Shown here: in pieces, positions 42,204 through 50,335 of the stretch
Position numbering within the stretch: the first letter of the stretch is position 1
How the letters are laid out: every line of letters starts with the position of its first letter
NCBI RefSeq assembly: GCF_014635865.1
Contig: NZ_BMDQ01000003.1
Span: forward strand, 124,001-188,000
Reading direction: 5' to 3'
From: Winogradskyella haliclonae
GTDB taxonomy: Bacteria > Bacteroidota > Bacteroidia > Flavobacteriales > Flavobacteriaceae
DNA length: 64,000 nt
Notes under the pieces: generated by a model
Databases searched by the model: none
Seen by the model: the letters and a program-made list of their open reading frames with translations, nothing else
Told to the model about the DNA's origin: nothing
Translations under genes and position numbers: made by a program

Positions 42204-42279
42204 TATTCCATAAAAAAGGCATAATTAAAAATATGCCATAAAAAAGGAATAAATTATAATATTCCATAAAAAAGGCATA
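42204..42279 (+). promoter_or_regulatory. Operator array: six half-sites at exact 14-bp spacing upstream of satD-like gene
   Basis: Half-sites begin at 42204, 42218, 42232, 42246, 42260 and 42274, reading TATTCC, GGCATA, TATGCC, GGAATA, TATTCC, GGCATA. They alternate in orientation and each is separated from the next by exactly 8 bases, ATAAAAAA three times, ATTAAAAA and AATTATAA. Pairs 2-3 and 4-5 are perfect inverted repeats (GGCATA-N8-TATGCC, GGAATA-N8-TATTCC). The last half-site overlaps the -7 box. It looks like a binding array for a dimeric or oligomeric regulator, probably the downstream HTH protein. Confidence 0.75.
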
Positions 42280-42285
42280 TATTTG
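42278..42285 (+). promoter_or_regulatory. -7 promoter box of the satD-like operon
   Basis: TATATTTG matches TAnnTTTG; its first two bases are the last of the final half-site. A regulator on that site would block RNA polymerase. ATG follows at 42304. Confidence 0.6.
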
Positions 42286-42303
42286 ATTTAAATACCAAAT
42301 ATT

Positions 42304-42924
42304 ATGACCAGTGTAATCACAGGAGATATTATAAAATCTCGAGATTTTAAAGACCAAGATATATGGCTTAATCGGTTAAAATCTGCATTAGCAATGCTTT
42401 CTAATGATTCTTCAAACTATGAAATCTATAGAGGTGACAGCTTTCAGCTAGAACATAAAAACTATTTAGGTAGTCTGTTTGCTGTAATCTATATTAAAGC
42501 TTGTATGAAGTCTATAAAAGGTTTAGATGTACGTATGGCAATTGGGGTTGGAAATAAGTCTTATCAAGGCAAAACCGTAAGCGAATCAAATGGTGAAGCT
42601 TTTGTATTCTCTGGTGAGACTTTTGAAACACTTAAAAAGGAAAAGTTAAACTTAAAAATTAAAACTGGGGATATTGATTTAGATGAAGAACTAAACCTGT
42701 ATTTTAAACTTGCACTTATAGCCATGAATAATTGGACAGTAAACTCAGCAGAAATTGTAAAGTTAAGTTTTGAAAACCCAAATATGATTCAGTCAAAATT
42801 GGCTAAATTAGTAGGTATAAGCCAAGATGCTGTAAGTAAACGTCAAAAACGCGCATATCTTGACGAAATAAAAGAACTTGACTTAATTTACAGACATAAA
42901 ATAGAAACATTAAAATACGTCTAG
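42304..42924 (+). CDS. SatD-family protein with C-terminal HTH
   Basis: A 206-residue cytoplasmic protein of the SatD family (PF16264), function unknown. Residues 1-150 include VITGDIIKSRDF (4-15), IYRGDSFQLE (41-50), and VRMAIGVG (76-83), followed by VSESNGEAFVFSGETFETL. This pattern resembles class III nucleotide cyclase cores (GD and metal-binding aspartate, then a 'RxxIGxG' strand), although that is my inference. Residues about 160-186 (MIQSKLAKLVGISQDAVSKRQKRAYLDEI) form a helix-turn-helix typical of DNA-binding regulators. It is preceded by an array of operator-like half-sites and followed 3 bases later by a DUF3307 membrane protein, so it probably regulates its own operon. Confidence 0.8.
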   Translation: MTSVITGDIIKSRDFKDQDIWLNRLKSALAMLSNDSSNYEIYRGDSFQLEHKNYLGSLFAVIYIKACMKSIKGLDVRMAIGVGNKSYQGKTVSESNGEAFVFSGETFETLKKEKLNLKIKTGDIDLDEELNLYFKLALIAMNNWTVNSAEIVKLSFENPNMIQSKLAKLVGISQDAVSKRQKRAYLDEIKELDLIYRHKIETLKYV

Positions 42925-42927
42925 ACT

Positions 42928-43635
42928 ATGACACTCCTCATCTTAAAACTTATTCTAGCACATCTTATTGGTGATTTCTTTTTACAACCTCAAAAATGGG
43001 TAAAGGATAAGGAGAAAAAAAAACTAAAATCCAAATGGTTATACATACATGTACTGATACACATAGGTTTAATGTTTCTTATTGTTTGGGATATCACCCA
43101 ATGGCAATTAATTTTAGCAATAGGTTTGCTTCATTTTATTATAGATGCTGGTAAAATTTTATTTCAAAATAAAAAAAATAAGAGACTTCTCTTTTTTATA
43201 GACCAGATACTACATCTTGCAACAATATTAATTCTTGTCCCTCTATTTCTTGAAAAAGGTATAGAATTCAACATCTTAAATGAAAACCATTTATTACTTC
43301 TATTGTGCATCGCTTTTTTGACGCAACCGACGTCTATAATCATGAAAACTATTTTTTCTAAATGGGATATTTCAAAAATTACAAAAGGCAATGAGTCCTT
43401 AAAAGATGCTGGAAAATATATAGGCATTCTAGAACGGCTTTTGGTATTTATATTTATCGTTATTGGTCAGTGGCCAGCTGTAGGCTTTTTAATTACTGCA
43501 AAATCAGTCTTTAGATTTGGAGATTTAACAGCTTCAAAAGAGAGAAAACTTACTGAATATATACTCATAGGTACGCTAATAAGCTTTGGAGTAGCTGTAT
43601 TGGTTGGTTTACTTTACCTAAGCTTGAAGCACTGA
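42928..43635 (+). CDS. DUF3307 membrane protein
   Basis: A 235-residue polytopic membrane protein (about six helices) whose N-terminal part, LLILKLILAHLIGDFFLQPQKWVKDKEKKKLKSKWLYIHVLIHIG, is the conserved DUF3307 motif (H-x-x-x-D-F-x-x-Q then K-x-K and a His-rich helix). Later helices include QWQLILAIGLLHFIIDAGKI (HFxxDxxK) and RLLFFIDQILHLATI (DQxxH). The recurring His/Asp/Gln within helices suggests a metal or small-molecule site within the membrane. It is 3 bases after the SatD-like regulator gene and clearly in the same operon. Function unknown. Confidence 0.82.
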   Translation: MTLLILKLILAHLIGDFFLQPQKWVKDKEKKKLKSKWLYIHVLIHIGLMFLIVWDITQWQLILAIGLLHFIIDAGKILFQNKKNKRLLFFIDQILHLATILILVPLFLEKGIEFNILNENHLLLLLCIAFLTQPTSIIMKTIFSKWDISKITKGNESLKDAGKYIGILERLLVFIFIVIGQWPAVGFLITAKSVFRFGDLTASKERKLTEYILIGTLISFGVAVLVGLLYLSLKH

Positions 43636-43683
43636 TTCCATTTTCTTTTCTTAATTTTATAAATAACTGAAAATCATATTTGT

Positions 43684-44073
43684 ATGAAGAGAAATAAAAT
43701 ATACATCATTCTACTAGTAGTAATCCTTGCTGCATATTTTGGTTATAACTACATCTACCAAGAGCATAGAGATATTAGTGCAGAAACTGCAGACTATACT
43801 ATAAATGCTTCGGATTTTATAGCAGAATTTATAAACGACTCTGAAACAGCTCAAACCAAATATCTAAACAAAACAATTGTAATACATGGTGACATCACTG
43901 CACAAACCGACAATAGCATAACGCTTAATACTTCTATTTTTTGTAGCTTGCTAGAACCAAATACAATAAGTCAAGATACTATTGTATCGATGAAAGGTCG
44001 TTGTATTGGCTACGACGATTTATTAGAAGAAATAAAACTAGACCAATGCACTTTAACCAAAATTAACCAATGA
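43684..44073 (+). CDS. Membrane-anchored OB-fold (tRNA_anti-like) protein
   Basis: A 129-residue protein with one N-terminal anchor (IYIILLVVILAAYFGYNYIY) and a small beta domain: ISAETADYTINASDFIAEFINDSETAQTKYLNKTIVIHGDIT...TLNTSIFCSL...DTIVSMKGRCIGYDDLLEEIKLDQCTLTK. The 'AxxLxxxFxxxExxAxxKYxxKxIxVxGxI' run is typical of the periplasmic tRNA_anti-like OB fold family (PF12869). The next gene starts within its stop codon (4-base overlap). It is the first of four genes that look like one operon up to the YceI gene. Confidence 0.8.
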   Translation: MKRNKIYIILLVVILAAYFGYNYIYQEHRDISAETADYTINASDFIAEFINDSETAQTKYLNKTIVIHGDITAQTDNSITLNTSIFCSLLEPNTISQDTIVSMKGRCIGYDDLLEEIKLDQCTLTKINQ

Positions 44074-44924
44074 AAAAATCAATTACTCTAATTCTACTGC
44101 TTATTATGGCAGTACCGTTATTTGCACAAGATGATTTACTCGATGAAATCGACCAAGACTCACCTGAAGACAATTATGCTACAGCTACATTTAAAGGGCT
44201 TAAGATTGTAAATTTTGAATCTACAAAGCTCACTTCTAAAAAAGAATTTACATTCGTTGTTGCACACCGTTTTGGCACAGTTAAGAATGGATTTGACAGC
44301 TTTTTTGGGCTTGATGATGCTGTGACACGACTTAACTTTATTTATGGCGTAAATGATTGGTTAAATGTCAGTGTGTCTCGTAGTTCTTTTCAAAAAATTT
44401 ATGAAGGTGCTTTAAAATATAGATTGGTAAAACAGAAAGAAGGTGGTTCTCCTTTCACTATTGTTGGTTATAACTCTATTTTAATCAATACTGCTTTAGA
44501 CGACACTAACTTACCCAAATTAGAGTTCGAAAACCGATTAGGTTATGCTACTCAAATTCTTATTGCTAGGAAGCTTAACAAAAACTTATCGTTACAATTA
44601 GCGCCAACGCTTTTCCATGATAATTATGTCGTAGATAATTCTCAAGATAACACTCAATATGCTATAGGAATTGGAGGTAGACACAAACTCACAAAACGTT
44701 GGTCTGTAAACATAGACTACGGCTGGCATCTAAATAGATCTAGCAACTCTCCATTTAAAAATCCGCTATCTATTGGTTTTGATTTAGAGACTGGAGGACA
44801 TGTCTTTCAGATGCATTTTACAAATGCTCAAGGTATGAATACAAATACCTTTTTAGGACAAGGCACAGGAGATTGGAGTGATGGTGATATCTTTTTTGGG
44901 TTTAATTTAAGTCGCGTATTTTAA
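44070..44924 (+). CDS. DUF5777-type outer-membrane beta-barrel protein
   Basis: A 284-residue exported protein: signal MKKSITLILLLIMAVPLFAQ, then an acidic stretch and an alternating-strand barrel. FEFTVVAHRFG-like (here KKEFTFVVAHRFG), FFGLDDAVTRLNFIYGVNDWLNVSVSRSSF, YEGALKYRLV, LGYATQILIARKLNKNLSLQLAPTLFHDN and SVNIDYGWHLN are all of the DUF5777 type. The C-terminal aromatic residue (VF) fits an outer-membrane barrel. It sits between the OB-fold gene and a cytochrome gene; its operon suggests a role with redox or lipid transport. Confidence 0.82.
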   Translation: MKKSITLILLLIMAVPLFAQDDLLDEIDQDSPEDNYATATFKGLKIVNFESTKLTSKKEFTFVVAHRFGTVKNGFDSFFGLDDAVTRLNFIYGVNDWLNVSVSRSSFQKIYEGALKYRLVKQKEGGSPFTIVGYNSILINTALDDTNLPKLEFENRLGYATQILIARKLNKNLSLQLAPTLFHDNYVVDNSQDNTQYAIGIGGRHKLTKRWSVNIDYGWHLNRSSNSPFKNPLSIGFDLETGGHVFQMHFTNAQGMNTNTFLGQGTGDWSDGDIFFGFNLSRVF

Positions 44925-44935
44925 ACAGAAACAAT

Positions 44936-45307
44936 ATGAAAAACTACAAATACATTATAGGACTATTTACAATTTTATTAGCATTTAATTGCACAAGTGT
45001 TAGTGAAGAAGATTTGATAGATAACACACCTCCACCGGACTTGGTGAATTTTGATGAAGATATTAATGTGATTTTTCAAAACAATTGTTGGGCTTGTCAT
45101 GGCACTACACCGCAATTTGGTGCGCAAACTTCTTTAGTATTTTATGAAGAAGTTGTGTTTGGAATTGAAAACAATAACTTAATAAATCGCATCTCTGCAC
45201 AACCTGGAGAAGGAGGCGCCATGCCTTTAGGTGGACCAAGATTGCCTCAAAATTTGATTGATTTGATTATTCTATGGCAAGAAGAAGGATTTTTAGAAAG
45301 TCCATAA
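44936..45307 (+). CDS. Cytochrome c-like lipoprotein (CxxCH)
   Basis: A 123-residue lipoprotein with signal MKNYKYIIGLFTILLAFNC and lipobox AFNC. The c-type haem motif CWACH occurs in VIFQNNCWACHGTTPQFGA, and the last part (RISAQPGEGGAMPLGGPRLPQNLIDLIILWQEEGF) carries the distal Met loop (GGAMPLGG) and the terminal helix of cytochrome c. It is third gene of the OB-fold, DUF5777, cytochrome, YceI operon. Probably attached to an envelope membrane with a redox role. Confidence 0.85.
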   Translation: MKNYKYIIGLFTILLAFNCTSVSEEDLIDNTPPPDLVNFDEDINVIFQNNCWACHGTTPQFGAQTSLVFYEEVVFGIENNNLINRISAQPGEGGAMPLGGPRLPQNLIDLIILWQEEGFLESP

Positions 45308-45347
45308 TGGAATAGTTATTGAAAGTGATGATTAAAAATAAACTGAT

Positions 45348-45899
45348 ATGAAACATCTAGTATTAACATTTCTACTGCTAATTACACTAAATATAACTGC
45401 TCAAAGTAAGTACATTACAAAAACTGGCAGTGTTATTTTTGAAGCATCTGTGCCTTCATTCGAAGAAGTAAAGGCCACTAATAAAAACACTACTGCTATT
45501 ATAAATGCAGAAAATGGGGAATTTGCTGCTCTAGTATTGGTAAAAGGGTTTAGATTCAAAAATGCCTTAATGGAAGAGCATTTTAATGAAAACTATGCCG
45601 ATTCTGACGACTATCCTAAAGCAACATTTAAAGGCAAGGTTACCGATTTTTCAATTGAGGATTTAAATGGTTCTAAGAAAAACAAACAATATAATGGCAC
45701 CATAACGTTTCACGGGAAGACAAAGTCCCTTAATAATGAAGTCTTATCAATTTCAAAAAATGCGGATGGAAGTCTAAATATATCAGGGAAATTGAAACTT
45801 AATGTTGCAGATTTTGATATTGAAATTCCTAAAATAGTTAGTAATAAACTCTCAAGAGAAGTAGATGTCATCTTTGAGTTTGTATTAACTAAAAAATAG
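45348..45899 (+). CDS. YceI family protein
   Basis: A 183-residue exported protein of the YceI family (lipocalin-like, binds isoprenoid or lipid ligands). Signal MKHLVLTFLLLITLNITAQ; core features SKYITKTGSVIFEASVPSFEEVKATNKN, VLVKGFRFKNALMEEHFNENYADSDDYPKATFKGKV, and GTITFHGKTKSL. 'FRFKNALMEEHFNENYxDSxxYPKAxFKG' is the variant found in Bacteroidota YceI proteins. It ends the operon at a strong terminator. Its neighbours suggest that the bound ligand has an electron-transfer role, for example a quinone; inference. Confidence 0.88.
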   Translation: MKHLVLTFLLLITLNITAQSKYITKTGSVIFEASVPSFEEVKATNKNTTAIINAENGEFAALVLVKGFRFKNALMEEHFNENYADSDDYPKATFKGKVTDFSIEDLNGSKKNKQYNGTITFHGKTKSLNNEVLSISKNADGSLNISGKLKLNVADFDIEIPKIVSNKLSREVDVIFEFVLTKK

Positions 45900-45916
45900 T
45901 GTTCTAAAATAGTATG

Positions 45917-45953
45917 AAAAAAAAGACCATCTTATTTAGATGGTCTTTTTTTT
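45917..45953. terminator. Bidirectional terminator
   Basis: Stem AAAAAGACCATCT/AGATGGTCTTTTT (45920-45950) with a short loop between the YceI gene and the convergent DOMON gene. A-run on the left and T-run on the right. Confidence 0.88.
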
Positions 45954-45968
45954 CATATCAATTATATA

Positions 45969-46775
45969 TTATTGCTTGATAAAACGCTTGGTTTGTGTCG
46001 ATTGGTCACTTGACAACTTAACCAAGTAAACACCTCTTCTCCAGCTTCTAACGTCTATAGTTGAATCATCCTTTATTAGCTGACCTCGATATATTTGCTT
46101 TCCTAACACGTCATACACTTCGAGATTATAATCTCTACTAGCATCATATAAGATGCCAATATTTAAATCATTAGTACTTGGATTAGGAGAAATAGTAAAC
46201 CTAGCTGGGTTTAGCTGAAAATCTTCATTACTAAGAACTATACTAGCCACAGTGCCACCTCTATTCCCGCTAGCAAGATTTCCGTGATATCCAAAACCCA
46301 ATGTCCCATTTCCTTTTGCCCATAAAATAGGGAATGATGCTTGTGTATTTTCAGGAAATACAAAATCTTGAGAATCACCTGTATTAATAGCTCTTGTAGC
46401 AACAACTGTTCTCACTGTTCCGTCATCAGTATTTTGTTCCAAGGTCCATTCATCATCCGAATCAGAAGAATTATCCAATACAGGTTGACCTGTGAACCCT
46501 TGCATAAAACGATCTTCAAGTCCATTATTGTTAAATACTATACAGTCATCGTTAGCATTTCCCATTGTATTATTAGCACCTACATTTGGCGCAACAGCTA
46601 GCCATACTCCAACGGGACCTTTCATAGTCATTGTTACTACATTAGTATTCCCATTGATATCAAACTGAACAGAAAAGTTTCCTCCATCCAAATTAACTTC
46701 ACCAGTAGTCCAGTTATTTTGCGAAAACGCAAAACTAGTAGCAATTAAAAAGCATAATAAAGTAATTTTTTTCAT
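45969..46775 (-). CDS. Secreted DOMON-like protein with T9SS sorting signal
   Basis: A 268-residue protein: signal MKKITLLCFLIATSFAFSQ, then a DOMON-like domain (about 20-180) with NFSVQFDINGNTNVVTMTMKGPVGVWLAVAPNVGANN, DDCIVFNNNGLEDRF, and a final segment LWAKGNGTLGFGYHGNLASGNRGG with a candidate haem or sugar ligand (His). The C-terminal 75 residues (RFTISPNPSTNDLNIGI...YNLEVYDVLGKQIYRGQLIKDDSTIDVRSWRRGVYLVKLSS...KRFIKQ) are a type A T9SS sorting domain. It should be exported and attached to or released from the cell surface. Confidence 0.85.
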   Translation of the reverse strand: MKKITLLCFLIATSFAFSQNNWTTGEVNLDGGNFSVQFDINGNTNVVTMTMKGPVGVWLAVAPNVGANNTMGNANDDCIVFNNNGLEDRFMQGFTGQPVLDNSSDSDDEWTLEQNTDDGTVRTVVATRAINTGDSQDFVFPENTQASFPILWAKGNGTLGFGYHGNLASGNRGGTVASIVLSNEDFQLNPARFTISPNPSTNDLNIGILYDASRDYNLEVYDVLGKQIYRGQLIKDDSTIDVRSWRRGVYLVKLSSDQSTQTKRFIKQ

Positions 46776-46779
46776 AGAA

Positions 46780-47310
46780 TCACGATTTTTGGATATTTAG
46801 CAATTTATTTAATTTTTCATCATTATGTGCAATGGCGTAATCCATAGCAGATTTATTGACATTGTTTTTTATAGTAAAGTCTGCGTTTGCATTGACTAAT
46901 TTTTCGACAATAACATAGTTTTTAAATAAAACAGCATAATGCGCCGCAGTCACACCTTGCTCATCTGTAATATTAGGGTTAACCTTATTCTTCAATAAAA
47001 CATCAACAATATTTTCATAACCTTTAACAGTCGCTGCCATCAAGGGTGAGCCATAAGATGTTTTATCATTTAAATTTTTAACCTTATCAACTAAAAAAGA
47101 TACTATATCTTCATGTCCATAATAACACGCTAAGACTAATGGTGTATAGCCCGTCTCTTCTTGAATGTTAACCACATTATCATCTATATTATATAGCTTT
47201 ATAACAGTATCTATATTACCTTGCCTACAAGCGTCAAAAATATTCTCTTGCGCAATGAGAGCATTAAAGGTAAAAAACCATAGGGAGAAGATAAGTAGTT
47301 TTACTTTCAT
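46780..47310 (-). CDS. Secreted ankyrin-repeat protein
   Basis: A 176-residue protein with signal MKVKLLIFSLWFFTFNALIAQ and four to five ankyrin repeats: IFDACRQGNIDTVIKLYNI, TGYTPLVLACYYGHEDIVSFLVDK, SYGSPLMAATVKGYENIVDVLLKNKVNPNI, QGVTAAHYAVLFKNYVIVEKLVNANADFTI, NKSAMDYAIAHNDEKLNKLL. The exported location is less usual for ankyrin proteins. It starts 4 bases upstream of the DOMON-T9SS gene on the same strand, so the two form an operon; it may bind a periplasmic or surface partner. Confidence 0.85.
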   Translation of the reverse strand: MKVKLLIFSLWFFTFNALIAQENIFDACRQGNIDTVIKLYNIDDNVVNIQEETGYTPLVLACYYGHEDIVSFLVDKVKNLNDKTSYGSPLMAATVKGYENIVDVLLKNKVNPNITDEQGVTAAHYAVLFKNYVIVEKLVNANADFTIKNNVNKSAMDYAIAHNDEKLNKLLNIQKS

Positions 47311-47380
47311 TAATTTGGGTTAACAACCAAATTTATAAAAAAAAATCATACCGTACCTATCTGTATATCATAAAATTACA

Positions 47381-50236
47381 TTATTTACTTAAATACATCT
47401 TACGCCTAGAGTATAAGTCATAAAACTCATCATCCTTTAAACTATCAATAAAAAGTATACTTTCTCCTGTACTTTTCATCTCTGGACCCAATTTTTTATT
47501 AACGTTAGGGAATTTGTTAAAAGAGAATACGGGTTGCTTAATTGCATAACCGTCTAACTTTGGCTTAAAATCAAAATCGGTAACCTTCTTTTCGCCTAAC
47601 ATAACCTTAGTGGCGTAGTTGACATAAGGTTCTTTATAGGCTTTTGCAATAAATGGAACCGTGCGAGAAGCTCTTGGATTAGCTTCTATGATATAAACCA
47701 TATCATCTTTTATTGCAAATTGAATATTAATCAAACCTACCGTATTTAATGCTCTCGCGATAGTATGCGTATGATCTATAATTTGTTGCATTACTAAGTC
47801 TCCCAAATTAAAGGCTGGTAAGGTTGCATTACTATCTCCAGAGTGTATACCACATGGCTCAATATGCTCCATTATACCAATAATATATACATTTCCATCT
47901 GCATCACATATGGCATCAGCTTCAGCTTCAATAGCACCATCTAAGTAATGGTCTAAGAGTAATTTATTGTTAGGGATTTTATTTAATAAATCAACAACAT
48001 GTTCTTCTAACTCTTGCTTATTTATAACAATCTTCATGCCTTGCCCTCCAAGTACATATGAAGGTCTAACCAAAATTGGGAAGTTAAGTTTATCCGCTAC
48101 AGCTAAAGCTTCATCTGCCGTTTCAGCAGTATCAAATTCTGGATAAGGTATATTATTATCCTTTAATAAAGTTGAAAAGCTTCCACGGTCTTCAGCCACA
48201 TCTAAGGCCTGATATGTAGTTCCCATAATTTTAACGCCATAGCGTTCTAACTTCTCTGCTAATTTTAGAGCTGTTTGACCACCAAGCTGTACAATAACAC
48301 CTTCAGGCTTTTCATGCTGAATAATATCATAGATATGTTCCCAGAACACAGGCTCAAAATAAAGCTTATCAGCAGTATCAAAATCTGTAGAAACGGTTTC
48401 TGGGTTACAATTAATCATAATGGTTTCGTAACCACATTCCGCAGCAGCTAATACACCGTGAACACAACAATAATCAAACTCAATTCCTTGTCCAATTCTG
48501 TTAGGGCCAGATCCTAAAACAATGATTTTCTTTTTATCAGTGACTACACTTTCATTAGCAACGGTGACTGTTCCGTCTGGCAACTCCATTTCACTCTCGA
48601 AAGTAGAGTAATAATATGGTGTCATAGCCTTAAACTCAGCGGCACAAGTATCTACTAACTTGTACACACGATTAATCTTAAGTTCTTTTCTTTTATTATA
48701 GACTTGACTTTCTAAACAGCCTAGCATATGTGCTATTTGTCTATCTCCATAACCCTTTTGCTTAGCCTCAAGCAATAATTCACGATCTATGTTTTCAATT
48801 TTATATGTTGAAATTTCCTTTTCTAGTTGAAATAATTCTTCATACTGTTTTAAGTACCACATATCAATCTTTGTGATATCATGGATACGACTTAAAGGAA
48901 TTCCCATAGCAATGGCATCGTAAATTACAAATACGCGGTCCCAACTTGCATAGGTTAATTTTTCAATAACTGTATCATAATCTTTATAACCTTTACCATC
49001 AGCTCCTAAGCCATTTCTTTTTATCTCTAATGATTGGGTTGCTTTATGAAGTGCCTCTTGAAACGAGCGTCCAATACCCATTACTTCTCCAACGGCCTTC
49101 ATTTGCAAACCTAGAGTCCTGTCTGAACCTTCGAACTTATCAAAATTCCAACGAGGTATCTTTACAATAACATAATCTAACGTTGGCTCAAATAAAGCTG
49201 AAGTTGACTTTGTAATTTGATTATCTAACTCATCCAAAGTATAACCGAGCGCTAACTTTGCAGCAATTTTAGCAATTGGATATCCTGTTGCTTTACTTGC
49301 TAGTGCAGAAGAACGTGATACACGCGGGTTAATTTCTATTGCAATAATCTCTTCTTGATCATCAGGACTCACTGCAAACTGAACGTTACATCCTCCTGCA
49401 AAATCACCAATACTACGCATCATGTGTATAGCCATATCACGCATTTTTTGCTGCGTTTTATCTGATAATGTCATTGCAGGTGCTACAGTAATAGAATCTC
49501 CTGTATGGATACCCATAGGATCCATGTTTTCTATAGTACAGATAATAACAACATTATCATTTTTGTCACGGAGTAGCTCTAACTCATATTCTTTCCAACC
49601 CATCATAGCCTTATCAATCATGACTTCATGAATTGGTGATATTTCTAATCCTCTTGTTAGTGCTTCATCAAATTCTGCTTCGTCATATACAATTGAAGCT
49701 CCTGCACCACCTAAAGTAAAGGAAGCTCTAATACATAACGGAAAACCAAATTCTTGAGCAATTTCTTTTCCTTTTAAAAAAGAGGTTGCAGTTTCTTGTG
49801 GAGCCATACCTACTCCAATCTCTAACATTAATTCTCTAAACTTCTCTCTATCTTCAGTAATATTAATTGCATCAATATCTACACCAATAATATCAACACC
49901 AAAGTCTTCCCAAATTCCTTTCTCATCAGCCTCTATACAAAGGTTTAATGCTGTTTGTCCACCCATTGTAGGTAAAACAGTATCTATTTGTGGATGTTCC
50001 TTTAAAATCTGAATGATTGATTTTGTCGTCAATGGCAATAAATACACGTGATCCGCCATTGATGGATCAGTCATAATTGTTGCTGGGTTAGAATTTATAA
50101 GAATGGTTTCAATTCCGTCTTCACGTAACGAACGTAAGGCTTGTGAACCTGAGTAATCAAATTCGCAAGCTTGACCAATGACAATAGGTCCAGAACCAAT
50201 AAGTAAAATAGATTTGATGTTTTTGTTTTTAGGCAT
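47381..50236 (-). CDS. carB: Carbamoyl-phosphate synthase large subunit
   Basis: A 951-residue synthetase forming carbamoyl phosphate from bicarbonate, ammonia (from CarA) and two ATP, for pyrimidine and arginine synthesis. Two ATP-grasp halves are seen: N-terminal KNIKSILLIGSGPIVIGQACEFDYSGSQA..., INPRVSRSSALASKATGYPIAKIAAKLALG, and second half KKIIVLGSGPNRIGQGIEFDYCCVH..., VRPSYVLGGQGM, IEANPRASRTVPFIAKAYKEP. It ends directly after EMKSTGESILFIDSL..., so the C-terminal about 120-residue MGS-like allosteric domain of the 1073-residue E. coli enzyme is missing; this shorter form is usual in Flavobacteriia. UMP/ornithine control must differ. Confidence 0.97.
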   Translation of the reverse strand: MPKNKNIKSILLIGSGPIVIGQACEFDYSGSQALRSLREDGIETILINSNPATIMTDPSMADHVYLLPLTTKSIIQILKEHPQIDTVLPTMGGQTALNLCIEADEKGIWEDFGVDIIGVDIDAINITEDREKFRELMLEIGVGMAPQETATSFLKGKEIAQEFGFPLCIRASFTLGGAGASIVYDEAEFDEALTRGLEISPIHEVMIDKAMMGWKEYELELLRDKNDNVVIICTIENMDPMGIHTGDSITVAPAMTLSDKTQQKMRDMAIHMMRSIGDFAGGCNVQFAVSPDDQEEIIAIEINPRVSRSSALASKATGYPIAKIAAKLALGYTLDELDNQITKSTSALFEPTLDYVIVKIPRWNFDKFEGSDRTLGLQMKAVGEVMGIGRSFQEALHKATQSLEIKRNGLGADGKGYKDYDTVIEKLTYASWDRVFVIYDAIAMGIPLSRIHDITKIDMWYLKQYEELFQLEKEISTYKIENIDRELLLEAKQKGYGDRQIAHMLGCLESQVYNKRKELKINRVYKLVDTCAAEFKAMTPYYYSTFESEMELPDGTVTVANESVVTDKKKIIVLGSGPNRIGQGIEFDYCCVHGVLAAAECGYETIMINCNPETVSTDFDTADKLYFEPVFWEHIYDIIQHEKPEGVIVQLGGQTALKLAEKLERYGVKIMGTTYQALDVAEDRGSFSTLLKDNNIPYPEFDTAETADEALAVADKLNFPILVRPSYVLGGQGMKIVINKQELEEHVVDLLNKIPNNKLLLDHYLDGAIEAEADAICDADGNVYIIGIMEHIEPCGIHSGDSNATLPAFNLGDLVMQQIIDHTHTIARALNTVGLINIQFAIKDDMVYIIEANPRASRTVPFIAKAYKEPYVNYATKVMLGEKKVTDFDFKPKLDGYAIKQPVFSFNKFPNVNKKLGPEMKSTGESILFIDSLKDDEFYDLYSRRKMYLSK

Positions 50237-50278
50237 GTTATTAGTTATTTGGTTTACAAAAATAAATATCGTTTGGGT

Positions 50279-50312
50279 ACAAAAAAAGGCGTTACACCTA
50301 AGTAACGCCTTT
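50279..50312 (-). terminator. Terminator of rpmH
   Basis: Stem AAAGGCGTTAC/GTAACGCCTTT (50285-50312) with loop ACCTAA; on the minus strand it is followed by seven T's. It ends the rpmH transcript before carB. Confidence 0.85.
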
Positions 50313-50335
50313 AAAATATTAACAATTGTTAATCA

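Noticed and set aside
49422..49631. Plus-strand open frame inside carB
   Set aside because: Antisense shadow of a conserved coding region.
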